Below the pieces are notes generated by a model that was not told the DNA's origin, searched no databases, and saw nothing but the letters and a program-made list of their open reading frames with translations. Shown piece by piece: positions 1-13,286 of a stretch of DNA of 64,000 nucleotides. How positions within the stretch are numbered: position 1 is the first letter of the stretch; every line of letters begins with the position of its first letter. The stretch covers positions 16,149,691 to 16,213,690 of the forward strand of contig NC_092026.1 in the NCBI RefSeq assembly GCF_042242105.1, read 5' to 3'. This DNA is from Pempheris klunzingeri (taxonomy: Eukaryota; Chordata; Actinopteri; Acropomatiformes; Pempheridae). A program made the translations under genes and the position numbers.

Positions 1-1815
1 AGGCTTTTTAAAGATGGAGTAACTCTGAAATGCATAAGCTATTTTCTCTACCTGGAAGGGTGTCATTTGCATTGATGTTGGACTCATATTCTAACAACAA
101 ATAATCAGAGTGTGCATCCTGTTCTGTGTGTATTCTTAGCCGAGGGCAGGCAAGTGTCTTCCTCTCTGGTTCTCTTCTGACACTTTCAAGCAACTCAAAG
201 CTATTTAAAAGTCATCTCACTGTGAGAAGTAACAAAAGCTCAATGACAGACCAAGGCCTTATTCAAAATTCAATTTTTGTGCTTTCTCTCCCCAACAATA
301 GAAACATAATTTCTCTCCACGCTTGTTTGGAGCGCTCTAGAGAGGAAATGGCATGCTTTTGTTAATAAGTGTCTCTGTTTTTTGCTGAAAGAAGATGATT
401 GAACAGCTTATGTAGGTCACATTGTATTAATCTAGCTGGCTATCCTCCTAAATGCGCTCTAAATCAAACATGCCATATTAAAATCCAGTTCATTGCTCAT
501 TTGCTTAATAATGCAGCGTGGCTGCACTGGAAATGACTTCTCAGCCACTGAAACAGTGATCCGAGCACTTTGGCATTAAATTACTGGTCTGGATTATAAC
601 ACTACAAACGAGACGTGCTTGATATCAATCTGACAGAATAGTTCAAACACCTCGCAAACTGAATATTTATCACAGTTTATTTCAGGCACAGGACCCTTTC
701 ATCACTTAGCTGTAATGAGATCTGTGCACAATCTAATAATTAATAAACTAGATGATCTCCAAATCATTCAGAGCGAGATGTAAATGCTATCAATTATCTG
801 TCTGGGTGATTCTGCAATCTTAAGCAAACTGGAAATTTCACAAGACAGACAAGCTTAATGGGACACAGAGACACGGCCGGGGTGCACATGAATGTTTTAT
901 AACAATGTGGGATTTTAGATTGGATCAATGAGACGTCTGCTTCTCCACTGGATGAAGATTCTCTAGAATGAGGCAGCCGCCTCAGCAAAGCACAATAAAT
1001 CTACCTGCTGTCGCTGGAGCAGAATGACGGGCTCAGTGTGACATTTCAGCATGTGTTATATCTCCAGTCCTGCAGTATCTTCATCTGCTGCAGATGAACT
1101 GTTGTGAACACTGCTGGGCCACATGATATTGAACAGCAAGGCTGAGGCCGTTTTGATGTGAACACTCGAGCGGAACAATAAATCCCTTCCGGGCTGTATA
1201 GAAATAAAAAAAGTGCATGGATGAGTTGCTCAGTGATGGGTTTATATCAAAGGAAGATATTGCTGTAAGGTGTAGCAAGCAGTCAACACTGATGTTTTTG
1301 ATCAGATGATTAGAGCTTGCTACCACTTGAGATTTGCTTTGAGGAGGCAAATGTGATTTCTGAGATTATAGGGGTCAAAACAGAGACTCTTAGGTGCACG
1401 TTTGCGTGTGTGTGTCTTTCTAAGACAAAGAAAGACTGAAATAGAGGGAGTGAGTGAGTGTGTTTGCGCATGCATTAAAAAGACAAGAGAGCGGTCCTTG
1501 AGGCAACCTGCACATCTTTTATCACATCTTTAATTAATTGAAGCCCATAATAGAAGCTGCTGCATTTCCACGGAGTAGACACAGTTGAATGGAGAACAGG
1601 CAGGGATGAGTGGATACTCTTGTGTTCCTTGGGTTTTTTATCAATCCTCCTTTGCCATTCCACAGTCATCTACTTATACAACATATCTGCAGCCGCTGCC
1701 AGTCTTTGCTTGGAGGATGAAATACATTATCGTGAAGGAAAAATGTTTGTTGTTAGAACTGAGTTGAGTGATTGATGCTCACTTTAGTCTCTTCCCCCGC
1801 CTTCTCTTTCTCCAG
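1..1815. other. Upstream region of lrrc24, no gene seen
   Basis: I see no coding exon here on either strand; the open frames are short and resemble no protein family I know. The right edge, at 1801-1815, is a pyrimidine-rich tract ending in AG. This looks like the acceptor of an intron in the 5' untranslated region, so the promoter and first exon of lrrc24 probably lie further left, inside or outside the window. The stretch from about 420 to 830 is AT-rich and unrepetitive, with several TAAT-type homeodomain-like words, and could be an enhancer. Confidence 0.5.
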
Positions 1816-1849
1816 GCTTTTGTCTCTGAAGGTCTACCGTAAAACCGCC

Positions 1850-4800
1850 ATGGTCTTCTTGTGGTTCTCCAGACTCGTCCTGGTCGTCCTGGCCTGTATC
1901 CACCGGCCGTCCCTGGGATGCCCATCAGGCTGCCGCTGCTACAGCCTCACAGTGGAGTGCGGATCTCTCGGGGTCAAAGAAATTCCACAGGGTGTCCCCT
2001 CTGTCACCGAGGTCAGTTGGCAAATCAACACTAAGTTAGGGCACTAGGCACCAGTGCATGGCAGCTGACCACTCCCCCTGCATCAGTGGTTTTGTATCAT
2101 TTAACTCCCTCTCTGATCCATTCGTATTACCCTGAAATGATTGTGGTTAATCAATTCACCGTGACCCTCTTTGATGTAAGCCTGGGGGAGGGGCTGCGCT
2201 GCTGGCTGTGTAATTATTCATTCTTGTTCAGAAAGTGACTCTCACACACCCTCTCATCATCTGTTGAGAAGATGTTTAACATTACAGCGTCTTTTCCACT
2301 TGGGTTCAGGCCCCCCAACATTACTGCACCTCATGAATATTAATGAAAAGCGTGTTCCGGATAAATTGTTCCATTAACCTCAATCAGCAGGTCTATGTCG
2401 TCGATCATACTTCACCTCATGGCCCCTGTTTGCTTCTTTGAAAACATCACCAGTGAATGCACATTACCTATCAAGCAAACAGCAATGCATTATGAATCAC
2501 ACACACTCTCAAGTAGCTCCAATCACCCAAGCATTTTTGTTTGTTTGCTGACAAGGTCTGTGATTTCTGCAGCATTTGGCAAGAGAGCTGAACCACAAAA
2601 AAGGAAAAATGTTGCACAACCTACATTGTCAGGGTCATTATTATCATGATTGTGAACCAGCTCACTCCGCATTGTTTGTATTGCCTACATTTACATATAT
2701 TCAAAGCTGGGCACAGCCCGGTGAGTGCAGATAGCTCTAAAGGTGGCCCTGTTGTTACTGTAATCTCTCCTAATGGTTAATGCATTTTTCTACCCAGTGA
2801 GTACAGCACAGCAACAGGCCACGCTCACTTTTCTGTACAAAACAACACACCAATTCAAACATCGCATGCCCCTCCTCTGTGTCTCTAATGCAATCAATCT
2901 GAGATCACTCCACTAATTTCATTTGCCCTGTCTCCCCCATAGACCATCTTCCTCCAGGACAACGCTATAGTGCAGATCCGTCTTCAGGACCTGACTCGGC
3001 TGGGCAGCCTCCATTACCTGTACCTTCAGAATAATAGCATCTCAGCCCTGGAGCCGGGGGCGTTTCTCAGCCAGGGGCAGCTGCTGGAGCTGGCCCTCAA
3101 TGGGAACTTGATCCACCTGGTCACCCCGGACATGTTTCGGGGTTTGGAGCACCTCCGGATCCTGTACCTCGCCGGGAACCAGATCACTCGAGTGCAGGAC
3201 TACACCTTCAGGGGACTGCAGGTTTGTGAGATCAGATGAAGGAATGGATGGATGGATGGATGAATGGATGGATGGATGGATGGATGGATGGATGGATGGA
3301 TGGATGGATGGATGGATGGATGGATGGATGGAAGGATGGATGGATGTTTAAAGCTCATTTTGTTTTAAAGGTCCCAAAGACCTTAACAGTAATCCTTTTT
3401 GGTAAAGTGAAAAAAGCTTAGCTTTTGCCAGCAAAGCTAGAGTTATTCCGAAATGTGCTGCATTTTTATGGATTATATAGAATGACGTCCTCAAATGCAA
3501 TTCATGACATGTCTGACTAATCCCCATCATACAGTAATACAGTACAGACTGAGTAAGGTGGCATTAAATAATTTCTCCTCTACATTTGACATTTCTTTTT
3601 CTCCTCCTTTAACTGCATGTCTCATATTTTCCTCCCTCTGCTTTATGTCTTCTTGCTGTCTGCAGCGTCTGCAGGAACTCCACCTGCAGGAAAACAGCAT
3701 AGAGCTTCTAGCGGAGAAAGCTCTGTCGGGCTTGTCATCTCTGGCCCTGTTGGACCTCAGCAGAAATCACCTCCGCACCCTGGGAGCCTCGTCCCTCAAA
3801 CCACTTGTCAGCCTGCAGGTTCTCCGTGTCACAGGTAGGCAGAGCGAAGACAGAATTCCAAGAACACATTATGTCTTAGTGTAATATGACAAAATCGTCC
3901 AAGATTGAATTTTAGTGCCTTGAGAAATGCTTGGATATCACAATTTTAAAGAACTGACACTGCCCACATATGAACTTCAGGCACAACCAACTGACTCGTG
4001 ACAATGAAAATGAAGTGCCCTTACACATATTTTACATATCAAAGGGTTTTGCCCAACCATAAACCTTTAATGAGAAAAAATCCCTCAAGGACGCAATGGT
4101 GAAGAATAAATTTTAGATGTGAAAAAGAGACCTCCTATCCAGGACAAGTCATGCAATGGGTGCCAAAAGAGCACAAACAAAGTTTAAATTATTCCAAGCA
4201 AAATACATTTGTTCGTAGCTCTTCTGGAGTTTTCGGTCCTATCACATGAGCTTCATTAGTGTTTGGAGTTTTCATGTCAGTTTTCATGCAGCATTTCAGT
4301 TTCTTCTAAGCACTTTAAGGGATTCTCTGTTGACAAGACCATATATTTTTTTGCCCATATTTGCCTTGTCTGCTTCCATTCCTCACCCCCAGAAAACCCA
4401 TGGCGCTGTGATTGTGCACTGGGCTGGCTGAGAACCTGGATCAGCGAAGACGGTCAGCGTCTGTTGAGCTCTGCAGAACAGCGTCGACTGATGTGCTCTG
4501 AACCACCTCGCCTCTCCCACCTCAGCCTGGTGGAGGTGGCTCCTAACAGTCTGGTCTGCATCCCGCCCGTGGTGCAGCTCGAGCCAAGCCATCTGACCGT
4601 GCGACTAGGGGAGAGCCTCCGGGTCTCCTGCCAAGCCTCGGGATACCCTCAGCCTCAGGTGACCTGGAAAAAGGCCTCTCATGGTAAGCCCCAGTTATCA
4701 CCCCGAGGCCTGGTTCAAGAGTTGGGGCCCAATGGTGAGCTCTTCAGGCCTGGGCCTGGCGGAGTGGTGACAGCCCTGCCCAGCAATGGAGGGATCAAGG

Positions 4801-5639
4801 TTGGAGGTGCTAGAGGAATCCAGGGGCTTGTGCGTGGGGCTGAGGAGGGCGGTGAGAGGGACAGCTTTGATCCAGACATGGGCAGCGGAATGCTGTTCCT
4901 TAGCAATGTGACTGTGGCGCATGCTGGGCGCTACGAGTGTGAAGCCTGGAATCCCGGTGGCATAGCAAGAGTCACCTTTCACCTGGCTGTCAACATGTCC
5001 TCTTCTTCATATTCATCCCAGTTTTGGCCTCGTTTGAACACACACTCATTTGTTTCCTCTTCATCTAACTCCTTCTATCAGCCAGAGGTTCAGGATGTTA
5101 GCCAGAAGCCACTCTATGAACAAGAAAGCATGGACTTTAGTGCTCTGGGCCCCGCAACGCAGACCGCCATTGCCGTTGGCATCTCCTTGCTGGCACTGAC
5201 TGCCGTTCTCCTCTTGATTATGATCTACACTCGTCACCAGCAGTACCGCAAAGAAGAAGGCGGGTCCTACTGTACCAGCAAGGAAGAGAGCATTCTCTAT
5301 GTGAACGACTACTCTGATGGACCCACCACCTTTGCACAGCTGGAGGAGTACCGCGATGACCATGGCCACGAGATGTACGTACTCAACAGAACCAAGCCTG
5401 TCCTAGGCTGCTCTTCATCCAGGTGCCCAATGATGAGCGGGTTTGTCCAGCAGACAGGTATGAAGGAGGCTCTCCTGGACCATGAAATGGTGCAGACACT
5501 GACCAGATCAGGGGGAATGGGGCTTCGCAGAAACCCAGCAGACGGAGGAGAGGGACCCCTAACAACAGACCCCGAGGAGCTCTTCCTCAGTCAGAGTCTC
5601 CTTTTCGGATCACAGGTTGCCTATGAGATCCACTGCTAA
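1850..5639 (+). CDS. lrrc24: Leucine-rich repeat-containing protein 24 (LRR + Ig membrane protein)
   Basis: Four coding exons join in phase: 1850-2011, 2943-3221, 3666-3834 and 4393-5639, giving 618 aa. All junctions are GT-AG. The start is chosen for its strong context (GCCATGG) and the hydrophobic signal peptide that follows (about residues 1-24). An in-frame ATG at 1772 lies before the apparent 5'UTR acceptor at 1815. Domains in order: a cysteine-rich LRR N-cap (CPSGCRCY), about six leucine-rich repeats to residue 203, an LRR C-cap ([12 protein letters not shown]), one Ig domain with cysteines near residues 283 and 386, a transmembrane helix at about 463-485, and a cytoplasmic tail. The tail motifs VNDY and GHEM and the C-terminal end VAYEIHC match my memory of mammalian LRRC24, which is about 513 aa. 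LRIT proteins are excluded because there is no fibronectin domain. The cell-surface role and any ligand are inferred, not shown. Confidence 0.93.
3236..3342. repeat. (TGGA)n tetranucleotide microsatellite
   Basis: About 25 near-perfect copies of TGGA lie in lrrc24 intron 2, starting only about 15 bases after the splice donor at 3222. Interruptions (GAATGGA, GAAGGA) occur at the edges. It is non-coding, although one frame stays open through it. Confidence 0.95.
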
Positions 5640-6490
5640 GGGGTTTTAATTGTGTTCTGACATGAAACAATATGTTAATAGACTTATTTAAAGACGTTAA
5701 AGGATGTCACCTCATTGCAAAGGTTTGAAGCATCAGATCATTTTGTGATCTTCAAAGGAAGGGAGCGCGTCCGTTAGCGGTTGCTCGGGGAAACCTGGAT
5801 CACAATCAGAGATCCTTATCTAATTGATTGTATGACATTAAGATGGGTCGCTGGGATGGACAGAAATAATTATAGGGAAAATAACAACTGAATCATAGTC
5901 AACCCTTTAAAGATAATTATACTGTAAGTGGGTAACATTATCAGAAATGGTTAGTATGACAGTTAATCGAAATCCTCACAAAAGAGGCTGAAACTGTGCA
6001 GCACATACTGGCGACTGACAATATGAATTAAAACAGTGATTCATATTTTGTACTTTTTTGGTTAGGTTTTGTTTCATGTGTTTTGTCAGTGTTTTGTGTA
6101 AATATATTCGAGCTAATTTCCACTGTGAAGTACAGTTGTTTTGTGGACCCTGTTGCCAATTACATTAGAATTAGATCTAAAGCAATCCTCTCACTGAAAC
6201 TGCATTATTATTATATGTGCGAGTGGGTGTAAGGGGGTGGATTTGTATAAAGAGGTTCATTTTGAATGTAGCTGCCAGTCTTTTTTTAACATTTCTACCA
6301 TAGCATTGTATTCCTTAATGTTAACATGTCATGTGTTTTCTACTTATTTGTTGCAACACTAGAAAAGGGAATTAACATTTTTATTGTATGACATTGAATT
6401 TTTGGTGGAAGTAATTCCATTAACACCAGTCTGTAACCATTCTAATGTGAAAAATGCACATTTCTCTCGTTTCTACATAATAAAAAGTAT
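5640..6490 (+). other. Probable 3' untranslated region of lrrc24
   Basis: Non-coding sequence follows the lrrc24 stop codon. The first clear polyadenylation hexamer on this strand that I noted is AATAAA at 6479-6484, so the transcript may end shortly after it. The assignment rests on position only. Confidence 0.4.
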
Positions 6491-9400
6491 TTTAAAAAAT
6501 TCCACGTCTCTTCTTACAAGGTCAACCACTCGCTTTAACACAGCTGCTCTGCTAATTCTACAGTTAAACTCCACCGTAAAAGCTTGTTGTACGTCTTTGT
6601 CTTCTTGTCTTTCCTTTCAATCCATGAGATGTAGCAGGTGAGCGTGAAAGATGTGTCTTTATAGAGAGATTGCAGCTCTTAGTCACTGAGCAGAGGTCAG
6701 TCTGTGAGAGGTCCACAGTTCATAAACTCTTTATTCTTCTCTTCTGCTGCTAAGCGCTGTAGTATCAGGTGTACTTTCAGTGCTACTTGGAGACTAAGAT
6801 AGAGCTATTGGAAATGTGGTTTTAAAAAAATCTAAATCTGTGCTTCATACCAAGACCTAGAGCCATATTGACTCTCATTCAGAAACAAGTCAATATTCTT
6901 TTAAAAGTACTGCTCTTTCAGTTTGTATGGTTTTATCTTAACGACTGTATTAAATGTCATAGCTCAACTGAAGGACATTCTGTTCCCCCCCAAAAAACGT
7001 ATGATATTCATAATACTGCATGTCGTAGGCACTGAATAGCACCACCACAATGCCAGTATGTTAAGTGGAATACAGCACTTAAAAATGTTCCGTTTGCAAT
7101 TGCTGACAAACCTGTTTGTATATTTTGATACAGACATATGGTAATGTGCTGTATAGTCATATATTTCATAGAGATATCTAATCCAAAGAATTAGTCCAAC
7201 ATTTTGGGATATATGATCATTTTCTTTTATCCCCAAAGTTAAGCTGGAACTAAGTTTCTGAGAAGATGCACATAAACATAACCCTAAAGGCTTGCAGAGG
7301 AGATGATGGGCACATCTCCCACATTTCAACAAAGTGTTGCATGGACCTTCACATTAAGCTGGCTGTTTTATCCAAATCCTCTCGGGAAACAGGTTTTAAC
7401 CTGACATGGAAAAGCAGCAGCATTCACGCTTGTGAGTATGTGTTGATTTCTACACACCCAAAACAGAGAAGCTTGATTTGCCACACGCACATTCTCTGCT
7501 CAAGACACCATTTACTCCACTGTATCTCTCCACAGAAAATTGTTGGTTAATGATATACTTATAACAGTCAAAGAATCATAGAAAACATAATAAGGTTTAG
7601 AAATCTGCAAGGGGAATATATGCCTCTGGTTTCTGGTCAGATTGCAGTTGCTATTTAAAAACAATTTGAGAAATCATTAGTGCATATATGAGGGATATCT
7701 AGGGTTAAGTACTTAGTGGATTGTGTAGTTTTTAGATTCAAATGCAAGAGATATGAGGTAGTTAGTTTGGAAGCTTGAACAGTAGCGCTTCATAAATGAA
7801 CAACAAGAGACAGCAATTTCTTCTTGACTGTAAGGAAGGCCATCCAACCTTCAATTACAGAGGACAGTGATGAGTACGGAAGCAGTCATTTGTGATGATT
7901 CATAATGCGCTATGATACACAGGGCCAAAAGGAGAAAACATCTCTTAGTCTATCTGGCATTTCATTAAAACTCTAAAACAGACATACACATGCAACCCTT
8001 AGCAACAACACAAAGGACTGCCTGTGGAATAAATGACTTCTTTTTATATGTTCTTTGTATCCAAAGACATCCTGTAGCGCCTACCACAGTTTATCTTGAT
8101 GGACTGATCAGAGATGAGATCACAGATGGTTTTGACTGACATTTCTGTAAAAACTCCACAGTGAATTTCTGATGACACTGTATGTACAGATTCAACAACA
8201 GCAGCCTCACAGCAGACAGCTGAGCTAATACCGGGGACGAAATTAGAACATTTCCCAAACACCGAACAATAAAAAAACAGACCTGACCAAAGCCCATCAC
8301 AGCAGCTCCTTATCACAGCTGAAGCTGTATTATGTTGTCTATCTCACACAATGGAATGTGAAATACTCTTATTCCAGTTGTTCTATGAAGCAAATGGATT
8401 TTCTTTGTGCCCACCGTGATACAATTCTCAGGCTGTGTCATTACATGTCCAACAAAGCCTTGCTTGCAATGGTTGTCACGTGTACAATGGCAAAAGCTCA
8501 AAATGTCCAGTTTTTGGTGAGACTAGCAGCTTGATTGTCATTTTGAAGTGTGCTTGTTTGTACAACCCGTCCATCGCTGACCATACGCTGAGTGTACTTA
8601 ACTATTGTTTCATTTTACGCACCTCCTCTAAACACTCCTCATTATTTTTAAAGACCCCCCCAAGTATACCTGCAGGAGTGTGCTGTTGATTAGAGACCTC
8701 CATAAATTATTGAATTACCAGAATGTTATGTAAAGATAATACTAATGATGGTAGTAATGTGATGGTTTTAATGTCCTGCTGCTGCTAGGAGCACGAAACT
8801 CAGAAGCACAGGAGTTGCTTTATATATTCCAAAATGCACTAGCACTTGGCAGTGCCACATGGGTCATTGTATATGAGATATCTAAGTGGATTATTCAACC
8901 ATTTTGATGCAGAAAGTGGTCAGTGGCTACAGATTTAATATTCAAGATTCTTGAAAGCACATTTTAGGGCTGTTTTCAAAATCTGAATATGTTTTAAATG
9001 CTTGTGGAGACAGATTACGGTTTCGGTTTTGGGGTATTAAAACCATTCAAGGACAGCCAAGGACAGCTGTCAACATTAAAATTCAAATTATTTCCATTAA
9101 AAAACAGGATTCAAGAAAATCTAACACATTTTAACACATAATAAACACACTCACAACATAGAAAATGGATGCATGCCAATCTTTATTGCTGGGATGCTTT
9201 TTTTTGGTTCCTCTTTTTATAGTGAAGGTTACCTGTGAGCCAATCAATCAACGTGTGGAGTGAGGATGCAGCAGAGAAGAGTGAGCCCTCATGGTTCCCA
9301 TACTGATCTGCTGTTTTTTCTCTTTCTTTTTTCTTTTTTTTTTTTACCCATCCACCTTCTTTCAAGTATCTGTTCTCATCTCTCTTCAAACTTGGTTCAA

Positions 9401-12400
9401 CACAAGGGAATGAATTTTTGTATGAGGTCAAATATGAAATATCTGGGACTGAATTATTGATGCATGTCTGCATGGCCTCGACAATGGTTTTCCCCAGATG
9501 AAGGGTTTGTACAAGTGTTCCTTCTAATGTTTGGTGTCACCAACATTGTGCACAGATGTCGTGCTTGCATTTTTGGTCTGGGTTAAGGCAGCTCCGATGC
9601 TGTGTTGGATGATGCTGAAATTACATTAATAACATTAAATATATATTAGAGCACGCATCCAAAGGAATGAATGCCTGTGCAAAAGCAAAAGTAGACTCAG
9701 AGTAGAAACTGCAATCAACCCCCTTGCGTGTTGATTCAAGTCCAACGTTAATAATATGTTTTTCAAGGTGCACATAATTGCGATTCCCACTAAAAAGCAT
9801 AGCTTGCTTGAATGCAGAATTGTATACATGGTAATTTTCATTCAGGGCATGGATGAACAGCTTGTGATTTATCGTCCAGGATTATATGTTTGAAAGCCGG
9901 AAATTTAATTCAGGTCAAAAGTGTAGATTTTTTAAACCACAAACAAGTCTGTCAAGCAGACATATATGAAAAAAGATAGAAGAGTCTAAAAAAACATCTC
10001 CATTTCTTCCCCCCACAGAGAGCCCACAGAGCCAAGTTCTGTGGAGAGAAAGAAAACGTCAATGAACCACACTGAACTTGTTGCTTGATATCTGCAGAGC
10101 AAGTTAATCTTCTTGCATTGTGCTTTTTTTATGCACAACGCAAGCATCACTGTAATTGGTCACCTGCTGTGTGAGTGCTTGGAAGTGCAGAAACATTTGT
10201 TATTTTCAGTGCAATGTATTTACAAATATATTAGTCTAGCCTATTTGGTCTATTAATAGTCCTAGCATACTACACATACAGCTGAAATAATGTCAATAAA
10301 TGGTTTAAATGGTTGGCTAAAAGAAATGGACGAATGGATTCTGATTTATCAACATGAATTAAATCACAGCTTTTCAATATCATACATGTTTTGCTGATGA
10401 TACAATTTGGAATAATCAGGTTGTTCCATGATAAGCCTATGTCACAGCAGCACTGATTTGTGTGTAATAAATGTATCTAACCAGATGAGACTGTGAATGT
10501 GATGCGTTTTGTATTGAAGGACCAGAATCAGACAATCAGACTTAAACTGTTATGTCATCACATAATAATCACATAGTACAACACACTTCTAACACATTGG
10601 CCAAGCCAGCATAAATAAATTGTAAAAAAAAAAAAGTTCATGCTTAGGTTATTGTATAAAAAGTTTCTCATTTATTTCCAGTAAAGTCTAATGCTATTAG
10701 TATTATATGTTGGTAAAGAGAAAAACTGGTTGTAATTAATTGATTTCCCATGTCATTATACTCAGCTGACTGTAAATACAGTCTAGGTGAAACCTGTATT
10801 TGTCTTTGTGACACTGATGGAAATTATGTTCTAGCACCAGCGTGTGTCCTTCATTTGTCACCGTCACGGTAGCTGCTTCCTTCCCATCATCCCTCAGCAG
10901 GCGAATGTCATATAGTGAAATGTGAACGGCCGTGCTGGATTGCAGACCTTGGCAGCGCTTCTGATAGCTGCTAAGTATCCTGAACACTGAACAGTGACTC
11001 TGCCTTCCTCTGCTCCATCATCCACATGTTCATATGTTAAGAGAGGTTAACAAGAAAGGCAACTGCTTTGTCATTAAAAGGCTGACACGTTTAGTCATGT
11101 ACCGTGCTGCTACGTGCTATTGTTGGGTGGAAAATCTTTAAGATGTTAGCTTTTTAGGAAGATTAACAGCCTCTTTATTGGATCATACACATTTTTGACT
11201 CAATATAATTGTAATGGGATTTGAAAAGGTTCCATAAGACCAGGAGGAGAATTGTGTCATTTCACAGAGCACCATGTAATCCTTCAATAGATGCATTTGC
11301 ATTAAAATAACGAGCAGGAGTTTTGGCAGAACAAAGAGAACATCCTTTTTCATATGAATGGAAAATGGCATGATGTTGCTATATCTATAACCCTTTGACA
11401 CCTACTCCACTTGTTGGGGTGGTCCACCCACATTATCACAAATGGACTTGCAGGACATTGCAAAGATTTATTACACAGCCAGACTGCTCTGAAGGTAGGC
11501 AGAAGCCACATTTTAAAGCTGCACCGTATCTATATTTTTATACTGACAATCGATCAAATGACTACGTGTAATGTAAAAGGGGTTGCTGCTAATGACAAAC
11601 CCAAAGAGAATTATCTCCTGACTCTGCAGCTGCCCTCAGCTCTACAGAGGTTTTAACCGTCTTTCAGCCTATTGTTATGGTTTTATAGCCTGTAAATGTT
11701 TTACTCGACTGTTTTAGTTCAGTCTCATTGCTCTCGCTAGCCTTGTTTCAGCAGCAGCAAGCTGCTCTTTTCACCAAAAGAGCTCTAAAACAAAAAAAAC
11801 ACTGTACAATACCCGCCCAGCACAACAGAGAAGGCAGGGTGCTAAGCTGCTAAAGAGTCTGATATTCCCCTTGGGAGCTGGTGGAGACCAAAACAAAGCT
11901 TGGAGATTTGTTGGATTTGTTGAAATTACATTCTTAAGTGTTCAGAAAATGACTCCAAATGAATTCTAATATTGATCCATGTCTGCTGGTTATGTAAATA
12001 GGAAACTGTTTGAAACACTTTCACCATATCATCTTGCTAAAGTGAGATCAGATATTGTGTTTTAAACGTGTTTCATTACCCCCACGTGGCCAAAAAATAG
12101 TTTAACACAGCTTTAAGTTCTCAGTTGTATTCTCTGCCATGCATTGTACCTGAATTAATTATACAGCACAGATTTCTTTTTTAGTATCCCTCAGGCAAAG
12201 TGAGTGGTGAGGGAATCTGTATTAATTTCAGTGATATAAATGCAGACCATATTTAAACATCATTTGCAGAGCACTGCTTTATAATTCATTGTTCTGTAAT
12301 CATACAAAATGTTTCTAAGTGTGCTACACAGTAGCTCTGCGATGAGAAATTGAAACAAGAGCACTAAGGAAAGTGTACTGTCCCAGAAAACATTCGGCCC

Positions 12401-13170
12401 CTGCTGAGCTGGAGCTGTAGCCTACTCATGATACAATTACTCTGTGTTATTTGCTTGACTGTAAAGAACCCATGGGCATCATCAGCCTCTAAATTACCAA
12501 GCTCACCTTAATATCCACATAAAAACTCAGAGCAGGTCAAAATTGAATTGTTGCACCAATAAATTGTACACTGTCAATGGTACTACAGAAGCATGAAATA
12601 GATATTGATCCTATTGAGTGCTTTGCTTCTCTTCAGCATTTTCTCCCTAGCAGAGGTCGCCGGTGTTAGGCATATGATAGCCTGGGGTAATTCTCCCACA
12701 AGACTTCACTTATATTTTACTTGATTTTATGGCATTTGTGATTTCCGTTGTAAACTTTCACATTTTAATACATTTTAAATTGTATGTTCTGAAGACTTGT
12801 ACAGTTAGTTTGCAAAATATGTAAAACATCATCTTGGTAATTAATTTTTATCCAATAATTAATTCCTCACAACAGAATATTTTCAGAGTTTGATGGCATT
12901 TAGATGCAGCATTCGTCTGCAGTGCGCAGTGTTCAGCAAGTGAATCTGCTTTCTGGAGCAGAGAGGTTTTATATGCAAATAACCAATATCTGGGATTGAT
13001 ATATATTTGATAGGATTCTGAAATCCAACATTATCAGTGAGTGTGCTGCTTACATCAAACTTGTCAAAGTCAGATACTACGGCTGACAGAAATAACAGAT
13101 ATATCTCAATATTTTTAAAGTGCAATAAACATTTCACAGATAATTGATGTATGTTATTCAAGAGATAACA

Positions 13171-13286
13171 GATTCCTCCTGTATGAATGATGTGTGAATG
13201 GGTGAATGAGGATGTAATGTAAAATCCCTTTGAGTAGATGAAATGACTAGAAAGGTGCTATACAAATACATACCATTTACCATTTA
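13171..13286 (+). mobile_element. 5'-truncated tRNA-type SINE copy
   Basis: This stretch matches the 3' half of the fuller SINE at 60097-60360. Shared parts are GTGTGAATGGGTGAATGAGG, then CTAGAAAGG, GCTATACAAATACA and CATTTACCAT. The tRNA-like head is missing, as expected for a truncated retrotransposed copy. Confidence 0.75.

Noticed and set aside
1850-5639. lrrc24 gene as an LRIT family member
   Set aside because: LRIT proteins have a fibronectin type III domain after the Ig domain; here the transmembrane helix follows directly, and the C-terminal VAYEIHC matches LRRC24.
10736-10987. An 83-codon minus-strand frame with few stops
   Set aside because: It resembles no family I know and has no supporting splice sites or neighbours.
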